Shown in pieces: positions 55,045 to 61,690 of a stretch of 61,690 nt of DNA. Location: the NCBI RefSeq assembly GCF_000390185.1, contig NZ_AQHR01000001.1, positions 1 to 61,690 of the forward strand, in the 5' to 3' direction. The DNA is from Lunatimonas lonarensis (GTDB lineage Bacteria > Bacteroidota > Bacteroidia > Cytophagales > Cyclobacteriaceae). A model generated the notes under the pieces. The model made no database searches. It was not told the DNA's origin and saw only the letters and a program-made list of their open reading frames with translations. Numbering within the stretch: position 1 is the first letter of the stretch; every line of letters starts with the position of its first letter. A program made the translations under genes and the position numbers.

Positions 55045-55395
55045 CTATCGTTAAAGGTAATCCCGGGGATAAACCTAACGACTACCGCTGAGGGCCCCAT
55101 GATTTCTAAAATCCCCCATGTGCCCGGCAAACACATCGGGTAGCTAAGATTCCATAGGTCGGTGTACGGTTTTTACACCCCTTACACCGATCGCATTCGG
55201 GAGTGGCCATTCCTAGGGCAGATACATGGGAATGCATCTACCTGAACCGTTCGCTTAAGGTTGGCCTGCCCGATTACCCGCAGTGCTTCTCTTTTTTTAG
55301 TTGCAAATATGGTTTTCTAACTGTAGCGAATGAACGTTAGTGAGCATTTTGATGCACTAGTATGGTCAAAACCAACCATTTCTTGACAAAAGTAC
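55045..55395. other. Unexplained hairpin-rich non-coding segment
   Basis: These 351 bases contain no plausible gene but several hairpins in series: GATTT/AAATC (55101-55113), CCCATGTG/CACATCGGG (55115-55140), GGTCGGTGTA/TACACCGATC (55157-55192), CATTCC/GGAATG, and an outer GGGCAG/CTGCCC pair (about 55217-55273). The GC content is higher than in flanking genes. A structured RNA, a mobile-element end or an intron remnant are all possible. Confidence 0.45.
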
Positions 55396-56097
55396 TCACA
55401 AGTGTGATATATACATAAACTCTATTACATTCAAAACCAAATGTGCAGTAAAAGCCCAAATCAAATTTCCTCTTTTTATAGTAATCAGGGCCAATGGAGC
55501 ACCCACAAGAAGTCCCGTTAACAGAATGTACCAAAACCCACCGAGCCAATGCATCAAGCCAAACAAGGCAGATGTTATAATTATCGTATTTAGTTTGCCA
55601 TACCACCTTAAAAAAACTGTTAACGCAAAATTTCTGTACAAGCTCTCTTCAACAAAAGGAGCCAAAATTACATTGGCAATAAAAAACAGGGTGGTATTCA
55701 TTCCTAAAGAAGCCATAGTTTCTCCGGCTGGTACATAGTCACCAACGTATAGCTGTAGAAATTTCTGCATTGGTGATAAAAGATAAATATAAGTTAATGA
55801 AATGAATATTCCAGTGCAAATGCCTCCAATTATATCTGTAGATACTTTACCTTTATCCGTTTGCCAGCCATCCTTAAAGATATTAAAACCATACTTTCGA
55901 GTTGAAATCACCAGATAAACCAACATCATTAGTTGAGCCATTAAAAGTACAAATGGAATTTTTAAACTAATTAGATCAGGAATAGCTGTTTCATTCAAGC
56001 CTATTAATACGTAGTAACCGATAAATAGGCTTAAAATAATCAAAAACCAAACGGGGGCCCATAGAAGATTCCTCCAGGCTATCCTTGTTGAATTCAT
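55396..56097 (-). CDS. CPBP family intramembrane glutamic protease
   Basis: This 233-residue membrane protein has about seven helices and the CPBP (former CAAX/Abi) motifs: EESLYRNFAL (the EExxxR pair), FGLMHW (motif 2 His) and HLVLNVIE (motif 3, His and Asn). All four key residues are present, so it should be active. Prokaryotic members are linked with bacteriocin immunity and membrane-protein processing. It is the last gene of a three-gene minus-strand series, 29 nt after the DUF998 gene. Confidence 0.9.
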   Translation of the reverse strand: MNSTRIAWRNLLWAPVWFLIILSLFIGYYVLIGLNETAIPDLISLKIPFVLLMAQLMMLVYLVISTRKYGFNIFKDGWQTDKGKVSTDIIGGICTGIFISLTYIYLLSPMQKFLQLYVGDYVPAGETMASLGMNTTLFFIANVILAPFVEESLYRNFALTVFLRWYGKLNTIIITSALFGLMHWLGGFWYILLTGLLVGAPLALITIKRGNLIWAFTAHLVLNVIEFMYISHL

Positions 56098-56126
56098 GTT
56101 TACGTGTCTTTTAATAAAAACTTTTT

Positions 56127-56735
56127 TTACTTGTTGATCGGCTTATAATTATAGAGTTTAAAGGCGTTTATAGCAATCCACAAGAAATACAGCAAAAACA
56201 CTATTCTTTGACCCAAACCCGGCATTTCTGTAAAGACAAAGGGCCAAGACCCAAAAACAACAGTGAGCCACACCAAGGTCAATGATGGGACAATTGCCGC
56301 TTTCCAATACTTGCTTTCTCGCATCAATTTTGGGTAAGTAAACGCACCCATCAGGAAAAAAAGGTAACATCCAAAACTACCGATAGAATGGAGTATCATG
56401 GTTGTGGATGTCCTGTCATCAAAATCGCCAGGAAAAATTCCTGAAATGGCCATGAACAAACCACTAAAAAAAATGCCTGTCAGAGGCAATCTACTGCTAG
56501 GCCTTTGAGCCATGCTCTTATAAAGACCAATCGAAAAAATGGATATCAATACTCCTGGAAGGATGTAGCCAAAAACATTCCAATACCACTTATTGGGTGC
56601 GTCTACCGAACCCAGTTCGCTGATTGCTTTGGTTAAAAAACTGTATTCCGGTCTTTGGGAGGCCATTAGTAGGTAAGCAACCCCGAAGAGTATGGGGGCG
56701 AATAGCCCCAATAAACCAAATCCCTTATTTTTCAT
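56127..56735 (-). CDS. DUF998 family membrane protein
   Basis: The 202-residue protein has six hydrophobic helices and the family's ISELGSVDAPNKWYWNVFGY and FPGDFDDRTSTTMILHSIGS blocks. Function is unknown; charged residues between helices suggest a small transporter or enzyme, but I see no proven catalytic set. Its ATG overlaps the 3' end of the glycine-zipper gene by 11 nt, and the CPBP gene follows closely, so the three are probably one operon. Confidence 0.85.
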   Translation of the reverse strand: MKNKGFGLLGLFAPILFGVAYLLMASQRPEYSFLTKAISELGSVDAPNKWYWNVFGYILPGVLISIFSIGLYKSMAQRPSSRLPLTGIFFSGLFMAISGIFPGDFDDRTSTTMILHSIGSFGCYLFFLMGAFTYPKLMRESKYWKAAIVPSLTLVWLTVVFGSWPFVFTEMPGLGQRIVFLLYFLWIAINAFKLYNYKPINK

Positions 56736-56901
56736 CGTCTTCTACTGTATTTAGATTTCCATCTTTGAAAATAAACCCTATCAAAATGCCAACTACTATT
56801 CCAATACCAATTCCAAACCCTATGTTATTTATGGCTACTCCTACAGCAGAACCAATACCAACCCCTAGGGCAACCCAAACGCCTAGTCTATTTTTTTTCA
56901 T
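56725..56901 (-). CDS. Small glycine-zipper membrane protein
   Basis: This 58-residue protein (MKKNRLGVWV start) consists of two hydrophobic segments with Gly every second to fourth residue (GVGIGSAVGVA and GFGIGIGIVVGILIG), typical of glycine-zipper helices that pack in membranes. It ends in an acidic tail. An ATG two codons earlier is also possible. Similar tiny proteins are common in Bacteroidota and uncharacterised. It heads the operon with DUF998 and CPBP genes. Confidence 0.75.
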   Translation of the reverse strand: MKKNRLGVWVALGVGIGSAVGVAINNIGFGIGIGIVVGILIGFIFKDGNLNTVEDDEK

Positions 56902-57164
56902 AATCAAATAGTTTTCTTTATGATTTTTTGGTGAACGTTAATTATCATTGATTTTGAGGATATTATCACATCTTTATGCTTCTCGGAATTATTGATAAAT
57001 GCACTTGACAACAAGTGGGCACAGCATTTTGAGAAATTAGCGGACTGTTCAATACTAGTATGGCAGTCGAGAGAGCGTTTTGGTTTGAAGAAGATAGTCG
57101 CATTTCAGTTTTTTTGCAAAGTTCTGACTTTTGCAAATCACCTAAATTACCAAATGGTAAAAAA

Positions 57165-57746
57165 TCATTTTTGACTTCTTATTCTGCTTAAACTTTGGGG
57201 CGTGATGCCTAGGTATCATGCAATATGAGATTGGGAGATACGGTTTTGAATATTGGGAAATGCTATAAGCAAAGAGTCATATCGCTGTTTTGCTGTTTTA
57301 GTGAGTAAATCTATTTGTTGTAATTGTTTGTCTATAAAAGACGCTTCTGCGGCTACCATTCTAATGATACTTCCAAGAGGAGTTCGCGTAACTTTATGGT
57401 AGCTCTCCTTTGACATTCTGAGCATTTTGCAATTTTCAAGGGCCACCAATTGTAGAGGGGTAGGTTGATTGGTAAGCAGTGACATATAATCTGAGCAAAA
57501 ATGCGCTTCAAATGCAAAATCCAAGCAAACAAAATTATTTACCTTCCATAAAAATAGCCCCACGCTACCTTCGATGATGAAATAAAAATAACGTTCTGTG
57601 GTATGCTGTTCTTTGATTATTTCCTCCCTTTTAAAAGAAACAACCATACAATGCCTGGCATACTCTTCCCATACCTCTCTAGGAGCTTTATAATATTTAT
57701 CAAATGAAGTTTGCAGAAGTGGAATATACTGTTCGCTGTCATTCAT
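57165..57746 (-). pseudogene. Crp/Fnr family regulator with in-frame TGA in the DNA-binding helix
   Basis: Residues 1-176 give a cyclic-nucleotide-binding domain (REEIIKEQHTTERYFYFIIEGSVGLF) and the central dimer helix up to NRISQSHIA. A TGA at 57216-57218 then stops translation. Beyond it the same frame continues with YLGITPQSLSRIRSQK, exactly the recognition helix of the family, and ends at a TGA at 57165. Relatives have Ser here (HIASYLGIT), so one C-to-G change from TCA explains the break. The full frame would be 193 residues, a normal length. The truncated product lacks the DNA-binding helix. Confidence 0.9.
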
Positions 57747-57813
57747 GGAAGTCTATATTAGCCAATCTATTTGAAAATATTTCTCTTTTTTTATTAGCTT
57801 TGGTAGCATGGGT

Positions 57814-58215
57814 CTACAGCTTTGGAATGGGGCTTTTCAGATCGATTCCTTTTAGCTTTAGATAAAATTCTCTTTCTTCAGCAGTCTTACACCTTGAGAA
57901 AATCGCCAAATTATGTGACCAGCTAATTTCTCTCAACAGTGTTGAGAGTTTTGGAAAGTCCTTGTAAGTCTCATAAAACTGCTTCATTCTCCATAAATTT
58001 TTGTCGGAGAAGCCTTTGATTTCGGGTTCGTGTGTCTGTATGAATTTGGCTAATTCTGTCACAACAGAGTCGCCCCATTCTGATTTTTCAATTTTCTTAC
58101 TGATATATTCTCCATTATTCCAATAAAGATTTATTAGTTCAGCATTTACGGCTCGTATAGCATTAGTCCGAGATTTTTTTATGAGCTGAATTATGTCCGT
58201 AAAGCGATTGTCCAT
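57814..58215 (-). pseudogene. DUF1016 (YhcG-type) N-terminal remnant
   Basis: The 133-residue frame matches the N-terminal DUF1016 domain of PDDEXK-type proteins: INLYWNNGEYISKKI, WGDSVVTELA, GFSDKNLWRMKQFYETY and REISWSHNL. Full-length proteins are about 340-380 residues with a C-terminal nuclease domain. Here the similarity ends abruptly after EREFYLKL, followed by a short unrelated tail and a stop, so the nuclease half is gone. It could persist as a small protein, but a 3' deletion remnant is more likely. Confidence 0.8.
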
Positions 58216-58297
58216 TATTTATTTCTATATGCTACAAAATTATATTTTTTAGTCGTGTTTCTCGTTTGGAACCGGTTTTCTGCCATTACTGCTCTTT

Positions 58298-58324
58298 TAT
58301 AGGCGCAACAGGGTTGCACCTATA
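58298..58324. repeat. Short inverted repeat
   Basis: TATAGGCGCAAC (58298-58309) and GTTGCACCTATA (58313-58324) form a 12-bp stem with one mismatch and a 3-nt loop. It lies between the DUF1016 remnant and the attC-like element; no T-run follows. Confidence 0.6.
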
Positions 58325-58341
58325 ACTGTTCTATCGATCAA

Positions 58342-58460
58342 GTATAAGCGTAGTGCGGGATTTCGGAGTGAATTACTATCCGCTAACAGCAAAGTAATTT
58401 AGCAGCAATTAGGCCTATTTTTGGCTACTTAGCCCGCATCACGCTTATACAATGTTGGGT
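58342..58460. repeat. attC-like nested inverted repeat
   Basis: Outer arms GTATAAGCGTAGTGCGGG (58342-58359) and CCCGCATCACGCTTATAC (58433-58450) pair with two mismatches. Inner arms AATTACT (58371-58377) and AGTAATT (58393-58399) make a second stem. GTTGGGT at 58454-58460 fits the integron core-site consensus GTTRRRY (RYYYAAC on the other strand). The opposite core box is not recognisable. Size and layout resemble an integron attC site or a related folded recombination site. The stop codon of the 57-residue protein gene lies inside the right arm. Confidence 0.5.
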
Positions 58461-58618
58461 AGTATTTCGTTTGGTTCAACTGCCACAATTTTTCCGTTCC
58501 TTACTACAATCATCGGACTTTTCTTTTCCTTTTTATATTCGACGAGCCTTCTGTAAGCCTCTTCAAGACCTTTGACTATTTTATCCCTTTCCTCTTTCAA
58601 TTGTTCCTTAGTTCCCAT
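58445..58618 (-). CDS. Small 57-residue charged protein coupled to an HTH regulator
   Basis: A minus-strand frame begins with ATG overlapping the HTH gene stop (58608-58618) and ends with TAA inside the attC-like arm. The product starts MGTKEQLKEERDKIVKGLEE. A lysine/glutamate-rich helix of about 35 residues is followed by a short beta-like PMIVVRNGKIVAVEP segment. The layout, a small protein behind a winged-helix protein with overlapping ends, recalls toxin-antitoxin or regulator-partner pairs, but I know no named family. It is short enough to be missed by standard gene callers. Confidence 0.72.
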   Translation of the reverse strand: MGTKEQLKEERDKIVKGLEEAYRRLVEYKKEKKSPMIVVRNGKIVAVEPNEILPNIV

Positions 58619-58931
58619 AAAGATTTTTTAATTCTTCCCATTGTTTAACATTATTGACGGTTTCTTCATTCAATGCTCCTTCGGCTATTATTTCATAAGT
58701 ATCTCCTGAATTGTTTACAGTGTAACTTACATTCCTTCCTTTTCCTTGCTTTTCAATCAGTCCCTTTTTGAGCAACTCTGACAAAATTCTTTTTACAGTT
58801 GGTGCTGGTATCGCCAACTTTTCAGAAATTTCTCCCGACTGTATGTTCGGACGGCTTTGAATAATCGTATAAATTGATTTTTCTTTGGACGAAAGTTGTG
58901 TTTCCAAACCGCTTTTTTGCAGTTTTATCAT
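58608..58931 (-). CDS. Winged helix-turn-helix transcriptional regulator
   Basis: This 107-residue protein has a central winged-helix domain (about 14-75): SKEKSIYTIIQSRPNIQSGEISEKLAIPAPTVKRILSELLKKGLIEKQG with wing GRNVSYTV. It resembles MarR/IclR-like or ATP-dependent-helicase-associated HTH domains. The C-terminal tail (NNVKQWEELKNLY) is helical. It overlaps the start of the 57-residue gene, so the two are translated together. The target is probably its own operon, but no palindrome is obvious in the short upstream gap. Confidence 0.82.
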   Translation of the reverse strand: MIKLQKSGLETQLSSKEKSIYTIIQSRPNIQSGEISEKLAIPAPTVKRILSELLKKGLIEKQGKGRNVSYTVNNSGDTYEIIAEGALNEETVNNVKQWEELKNLYGN

Positions 58932-58992
58932 TAGTTGCGTTGCCCGAACACCTCTTTTGCGCCTACTATTTCACATGCCTTCCCTTTATATC

Positions 58993-60300
58993 TCATTTTT
59001 TCAGGTTTAAATGGGTTTTGGCTATTTCATCACGTAAGACATGTTTTACGTTTGCCTCATCTGCAAATTTTTTCCATTGATTGACTGTGTCGTTAATCTC
59101 GTCAACGATCTCCGATGCTTTTTTGCACCGTATAGATTCTCCGATAACCAGCAAATCTGCTTTGGTAATTTCCTTTCTCTTACCGTTAATGCTCAACGCA
59201 TGCTGACTCACCCATTCGCTCTTGGGTCTGTATGCATGACACAGGTCATAAGCAGGGGATAGTTCCCATTTGCCTCCTTGCCTGAGCAAAAAAGAAAAAT
59301 TCTTGGTATGGTCGTCACAATTCCGTGCAATCACATTAAAAACCATTCTTCTGAACATCTGCTCTGCATCGGCATAGGTTAATTTTAACTCTCGCATGCA
59401 CTGAAATAGTTGCTCATAACTGAAACTATTGACCAGATTATAGTCAAAATGCTTTATAGCACAAAAGGTTTGTATATGATGCTTCACTTCACCGCCTGCC
59501 CGGTCAAAACGTTTCGTCATAAAATGGGCTCTTCCGTTTTCCTCCAATAAGCGTGATGGCATCATTGTTATGCCACAGGCTTTGGCCATATTATAGTAAG
59601 CCATTTCTACCCTGCCGTAGCCATGGCTGCTGCCTAACTGTACATCACTTACCCCATCGAGTTTAATAAGCCAGTGTTCGAATCCCTTTGGTGCTTTGGT
59701 TTGCCCGGATTTCACCTCTCCGGTTTTTTCATTCCAAGCAATAAGGGCTTTTGGACGAGCACCACCGGCAGATGTACCAATCTTCAAAATTTCTAATACG
59801 GCTTGTTCTTCGTCTTTATTGAGATTAGTGGTAAAGGCTTCCCTTTGGTCGAGCATCTTTTGTGCTGTAGCTACCAGGCTGTCGATTTCAACCGAAAATG
59901 TTCTTTTGCTTTCTTTCAATACAGCCGGCTCAAATTCCAGGGCACCCATGCCGCGAGTGCCAATGAAGCAAAGCATTTCAACTGGACTCATGCTGTCCTG
60001 TGGCCGACCTTGTTGTGCCAGCCAAAGGTTGATTAATTGGTTTCCGTATTTGTCGGGTAACGCATCGGCCAACAAACCAGGTAAACCTTTGAAGGTATCG
60101 TATGCTGAATTTCTATCCTTTCGCAGTTCGGGGAATGAAAATTTATTCCGGTTATCAGAAACAGGCATTTTAAGCGGAGCCAAATCCCAGTCTAATGTCT
60201 TGAATTTGGGATCGTATTCAAAAGTAGCAAAACCGCTATCGGAGTCCCATGCTACGGCACCTACTAATTTCCCCCATATTTTTACCTCGGCTACTTGCAT
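58993..60300 (-). CDS. hipA: HipA family serine/threonine kinase toxin
   Basis: The 435-residue protein has the N-terminal HipA domain (VKIWGKLVGAVAW onward, about 1-110) and the C-terminal kinase domain. The phosphate loop region is GTSAGGARPKALI and the catalytic/metal motif NVIARNCDDHTKNFSF, with DDH and the downstream Asp of AYDLCHAY, both intact. E. coli HipA phosphorylates glutamyl-tRNA synthetase and arrests growth. This version belongs to a divergent longer branch, so the substrate may differ. hipB precedes it by 3 nt in one operon. Confidence 0.92.
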   Translation of the reverse strand: MQVAEVKIWGKLVGAVAWDSDSGFATFEYDPKFKTLDWDLAPLKMPVSDNRNKFSFPELRKDRNSAYDTFKGLPGLLADALPDKYGNQLINLWLAQQGRPQDSMSPVEMLCFIGTRGMGALEFEPAVLKESKRTFSVEIDSLVATAQKMLDQREAFTTNLNKDEEQAVLEILKIGTSAGGARPKALIAWNEKTGEVKSGQTKAPKGFEHWLIKLDGVSDVQLGSSHGYGRVEMAYYNMAKACGITMMPSRLLEENGRAHFMTKRFDRAGGEVKHHIQTFCAIKHFDYNLVNSFSYEQLFQCMRELKLTYADAEQMFRRMVFNVIARNCDDHTKNFSFLLRQGGKWELSPAYDLCHAYRPKSEWVSQHALSINGKRKEITKADLLVIGESIRCKKASEIVDEINDTVNQWKKFADEANVKHVLRDEIAKTHLNLKK

Positions 60301-60303
60301 GGC

Positions 60304-60660
60304 TTACCAACTTGAATCTGCGCTGTTATCATCTTCATTCTTTGATTTACTCCTGGCCCGTTGGCGCTTTTCTTTTTGCAGTTTGGCCAATGCCAGTGGA
60401 CTTATCGTTTCCCTGACTTCAAAAGCATGTAGCACTGATAGTTGATCCAAAACCCTTAATACCTGAATGAGCGTGGTTACCGTTACCGTTTCACCGCGCT
60501 CCAGTAAGCTTAAGGTAGATCGACTGATACCGGCTGCGGTTGCCAACTCATCCTGCGTTTTATTTCGCTCCATACGATGATGTCTGACAAATGCGCCAAT
60601 GTATTCGGCCAATGCTTTGTCGCTCATGGAAGGCCATTCTTTGAATGGTTTATCAGTCAT
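60304..60660 (-). CDS. hipB: HipB-type Xre family antitoxin
   Basis: The 118-residue protein has an Xre helix-turn-helix (about 20-78) with RMERNKTQDELATAAGISRSTLSLLERGETVTVTTLIQVLRVL. It is followed by a basic-acidic C-terminal tail (KRQRARSKSKNEDD) that could cover the kinase. By analogy with HipB it should neutralise HipA and repress the operon. A set of repeated palindromic sequences directly upstream is the likely operator. The gene is complete. Confidence 0.92.
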   Translation of the reverse strand: MTDKPFKEWPSMSDKALAEYIGAFVRHHRMERNKTQDELATAAGISRSTLSLLERGETVTVTTLIQVLRVLDQLSVLHAFEVRETISPLALAKLQKEKRQRARSKSKNEDDNSADSSW

Positions 60661-60681
60661 AAGGTCGCTTTTTTAGTCTTA

Positions 60682-60796
60682 GTGAATGACTTATCATGCA
60701 AAGATAATATTAATTTTTGAATTAGCAATTTCGTGAATCATATATCATTCATTAAAGCCTATTAAGGTACTTAGCGAATGATATATCATGCATTAA
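60682..60796 (-). promoter_or_regulatory. Three-copy operator array upstream of hipBA
   Basis: Three related copies lie before hipB: 60682-60700 (GTGAATGACTTATCATGCA), 60732-60755 (core TGAATCATATATCATTCA) and 60773-60796 (core GAATGATATATCATGCATTA). Each has a TGATATATCA-like palindromic centre. Spacings are 50 and 41 bp, near whole helical turns. A partial fourth match (CGCTATATCATAAA) is at about 60808. The arrangement suits cooperative binding of a HipB dimer. Confidence 0.75.
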
Positions 60797-60941
60797 ACTC
60801 TTGAACTCGCTATATCATAAAACTGCAACAGCACTTCATCTTCAACTAATGATTTATAAAGTTCATCGTTTGTTGTGATGATGTTTTCTACTTCCGAACT
60901 TGCTTTTGCTTCTTGCAAATAAATCGTGTCTAAAAACAAAG
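60793..60941 (-). pseudogene. Fic family N-terminal remnant
   Basis: A minus-strand frame without start encodes LDTIYLQEAKASSEVENI followed by ITTNDELYKSLVEDE, the conserved Fic_N segment of Fic/DOC AMP-transferases (its S/TxxxE(G/N) motif inhibits the catalytic domain). It ends in a TAA at 60793. Upstream it is cut by the IS21-type end at about 60942, and downstream the whole catalytic domain is absent. The last operator copy overlaps its final codon. It is too short for a standard gene call. Confidence 0.75.
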
Positions 60942-61137
60942 TGTATATTCCGATCCATCTTGACCACCTGTTCCGGAGATGCTGACCACTTTTTTCCGGT
61001 GATGTTGACCACCCCTTTTAGTGGCCAATACCATCTTCGAGGGATAAAATTCCGGTGATCTTGACCACTGTCAATCCGGCCATCCTGACCACCCCGCTAA
61101 GTGGTCAACATTGCCAGAATGACAATCCTGACCACTT
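60942..61137 (+). mobile_element. IS21-family left end with multiple transposase-site repeats
   Basis: The likely element end is TGTATATTCC at 60942. Six direct copies of a roughly 20-bp unit (consensus TTCCGGtgATcyTGACCACC) occur at 60948, 60971, 60994, 61050, 61074 and about 61119. Inverted copies lie at 61021 and 61101 (GTGGTCAACATTGCCAGAAT). Repeated sites inside the ends are characteristic of IS21-family elements. The right end is outside the window or lost. Confidence 0.82.
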
Positions 61138-61187
61138 ATGTTTTTTCAGTTATCGTTTGCTTTACAGAAAAACTAGCACTGTAAAGT

Positions 61188-61685
61188 ATGGCAGGAACAA
61201 CGATAACTATGAGCAATCTTAAACAGATAATCCGCCACCGTGACAACGGCATGGCATTGCAGACCATCTCCAAAACTTTGGGCATTGCCCGTAATACGGT
61301 CAAAAAGTACCTACAGTTGGTTGATTCCAAAGGTTTTACCTATGGAGAACTTCTCTGCAAGAGTGATGAGCAACTCGATGCACTGCTCAATGATCCTGTC
61401 CAAAAATCCGAACAGAGATATCAGGATCTTCAGTCCTTCTTCCCATTTATGGAATCGGAACTCAAAAGAACCGGTGTAAACCGCTGGGTCTTATGGGGAG
61501 AATACCGTCAGAAACATCCCGATGGTTATAGCTATTCGCAGTTTTGCGACAACTACAGACAGTGGCGTATAGGTTTATCCGCCAGTATGCGGATCGAACA
61601 TTCGGCGGGCGACAAACTTTATATAGATTTTACAGGTGACAGACTGTTGCCCTGCCTGTTAAGTATCAATAATTGTTTTATCTGA
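61188..61685 (+). pseudogene. istA: Truncated IS21-family transposase IstA
   Basis: The first 150 or so residues match IstA: an N-terminal HTH with TMSNLKQIIRHRDNG and LGIARNTVKKYL, then WVLWGEYRQKHPDGYSYSQFC, and EHSAGDKLYIDFTGDRL, where the Asp of YIDF is the first residue of the DDE triad. After FTGDRL the sequence becomes unrelated (LPCLLSINNCFI) and stops at 61685. IstA normally has about 500 residues and continues with a conserved VVD...GE segment. The element therefore appears broken at about 61640, though the window ends 5 bases later and the junction cannot be followed. Confidence 0.8.
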
Positions 61686-61690
61686 CTCAT

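Noticed and set aside
56992-57174. 60-codon plus-strand frame between the glycine-zipper and Crp genes
   Set aside because: It overlaps the end of the full-length crp frame, has no recognisable similarity and lies in low-complexity AT-rich sequence. Probably spurious.
60948-61137. Possible CRISPR array (about 20-bp units repeated six times)
   Set aside because: Unit spacing is irregular (about 23-56 bp), units are degenerate and present in both orientations, and istA follows. These are IS21 transposase-binding repeats. No CRISPR array is visible in the window.

Overview
The window is a stretch of a Bacteroidota chromosome. It most likely comes from the Cytophagales, and a Cyclobacteriaceae-like genome (Algoriphagus/Cyclobacterium/Lunatimonas type) is my best guess. 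The grounds are a gliding-motility gldC gene, two proteins with type IX secretion (T9SS) C-terminal sorting domains, an LruC-domain lipoprotein, a TonB-dependent receptor with a carboxypeptidase-regulatory-like N-terminus, fused RibBA, a DUF3098 protein, A/T-rich translation leaders without clear Shine-Dalgarno sites, and TAnnTTTG-like -7 elements. No species assignment can be proven from the sequence alone.

Layout. 0-9.6 kb: a minus-strand CAU-anticodon tRNA; a HAD hydrolase overlapping an M50 membrane protease; then a minus-strand block of Mrp ATPase, NifU-like Fe-S scaffold, a T9SS-exported M43 metalloprotease, a PASTA membrane protein translationally coupled to another T9SS protein, and a single-domain rhodanese. 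9.9-21.5 kb: core genes dnaG, ribBA, surE, pdeM, ftsX, a DUF3098 gene, uppP, truB, ribF and gldC, several with overlapping ends, interrupted by a minus-strand CocE-type hydrolase. 21.8-26.2 kb: a TonB receptor and SGNH-lipoprotein pair. 26.4-36.5 kb: envelope polysaccharide genes (DegT aminotransferase, priming sugar transferase, kdsB, rmlA) mixed with secreted hydrolases (second CocE-type enzyme, M28 peptidase), a c-type haem lipoprotein and the LruC lipoprotein.

36.8-53.97 kb is a catabolic region: outer-membrane barrel, pirin, three exported TIM-barrel sugar isomerase/epimerase-like proteins, polyphosphate-type glucokinase, phosphotriesterase-family lipoprotein, tandem universal stress protein, Na/Pi cotransporter, DoxX-like protein, a lipoprotein with two DUF1080 domains, uxaC with a LacI-type operator, a Tat-exported Gfo/Idh/MocA oxidoreductase and an M19 dipeptidase. 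Tat-exported oxidoreductase, TIM-barrel enzymes and DUF1080 domains together suggest a periplasmic 3-keto-sugar route. This is the most interesting candidate system here.

From about 53.97 kb to the end the sequence is AT-richer and looks like a decaying accessory island. It holds a short-chain dehydrogenase with an internal deletion, a 5'-truncated GNAT gene, a Crp/Fnr regulator interrupted by one in-frame TGA inside its DNA-binding helix, a DUF1016 N-terminal remnant, a Fic N-terminal remnant and a broken IS21-family istA behind an array of transposase-site repeats. Intact genes among them are a CPBP protease operon, an HTH regulator coupled to an undescribed 57-residue protein that ends inside an attC-like hairpin, and a hipBA module with a three-copy operator array.
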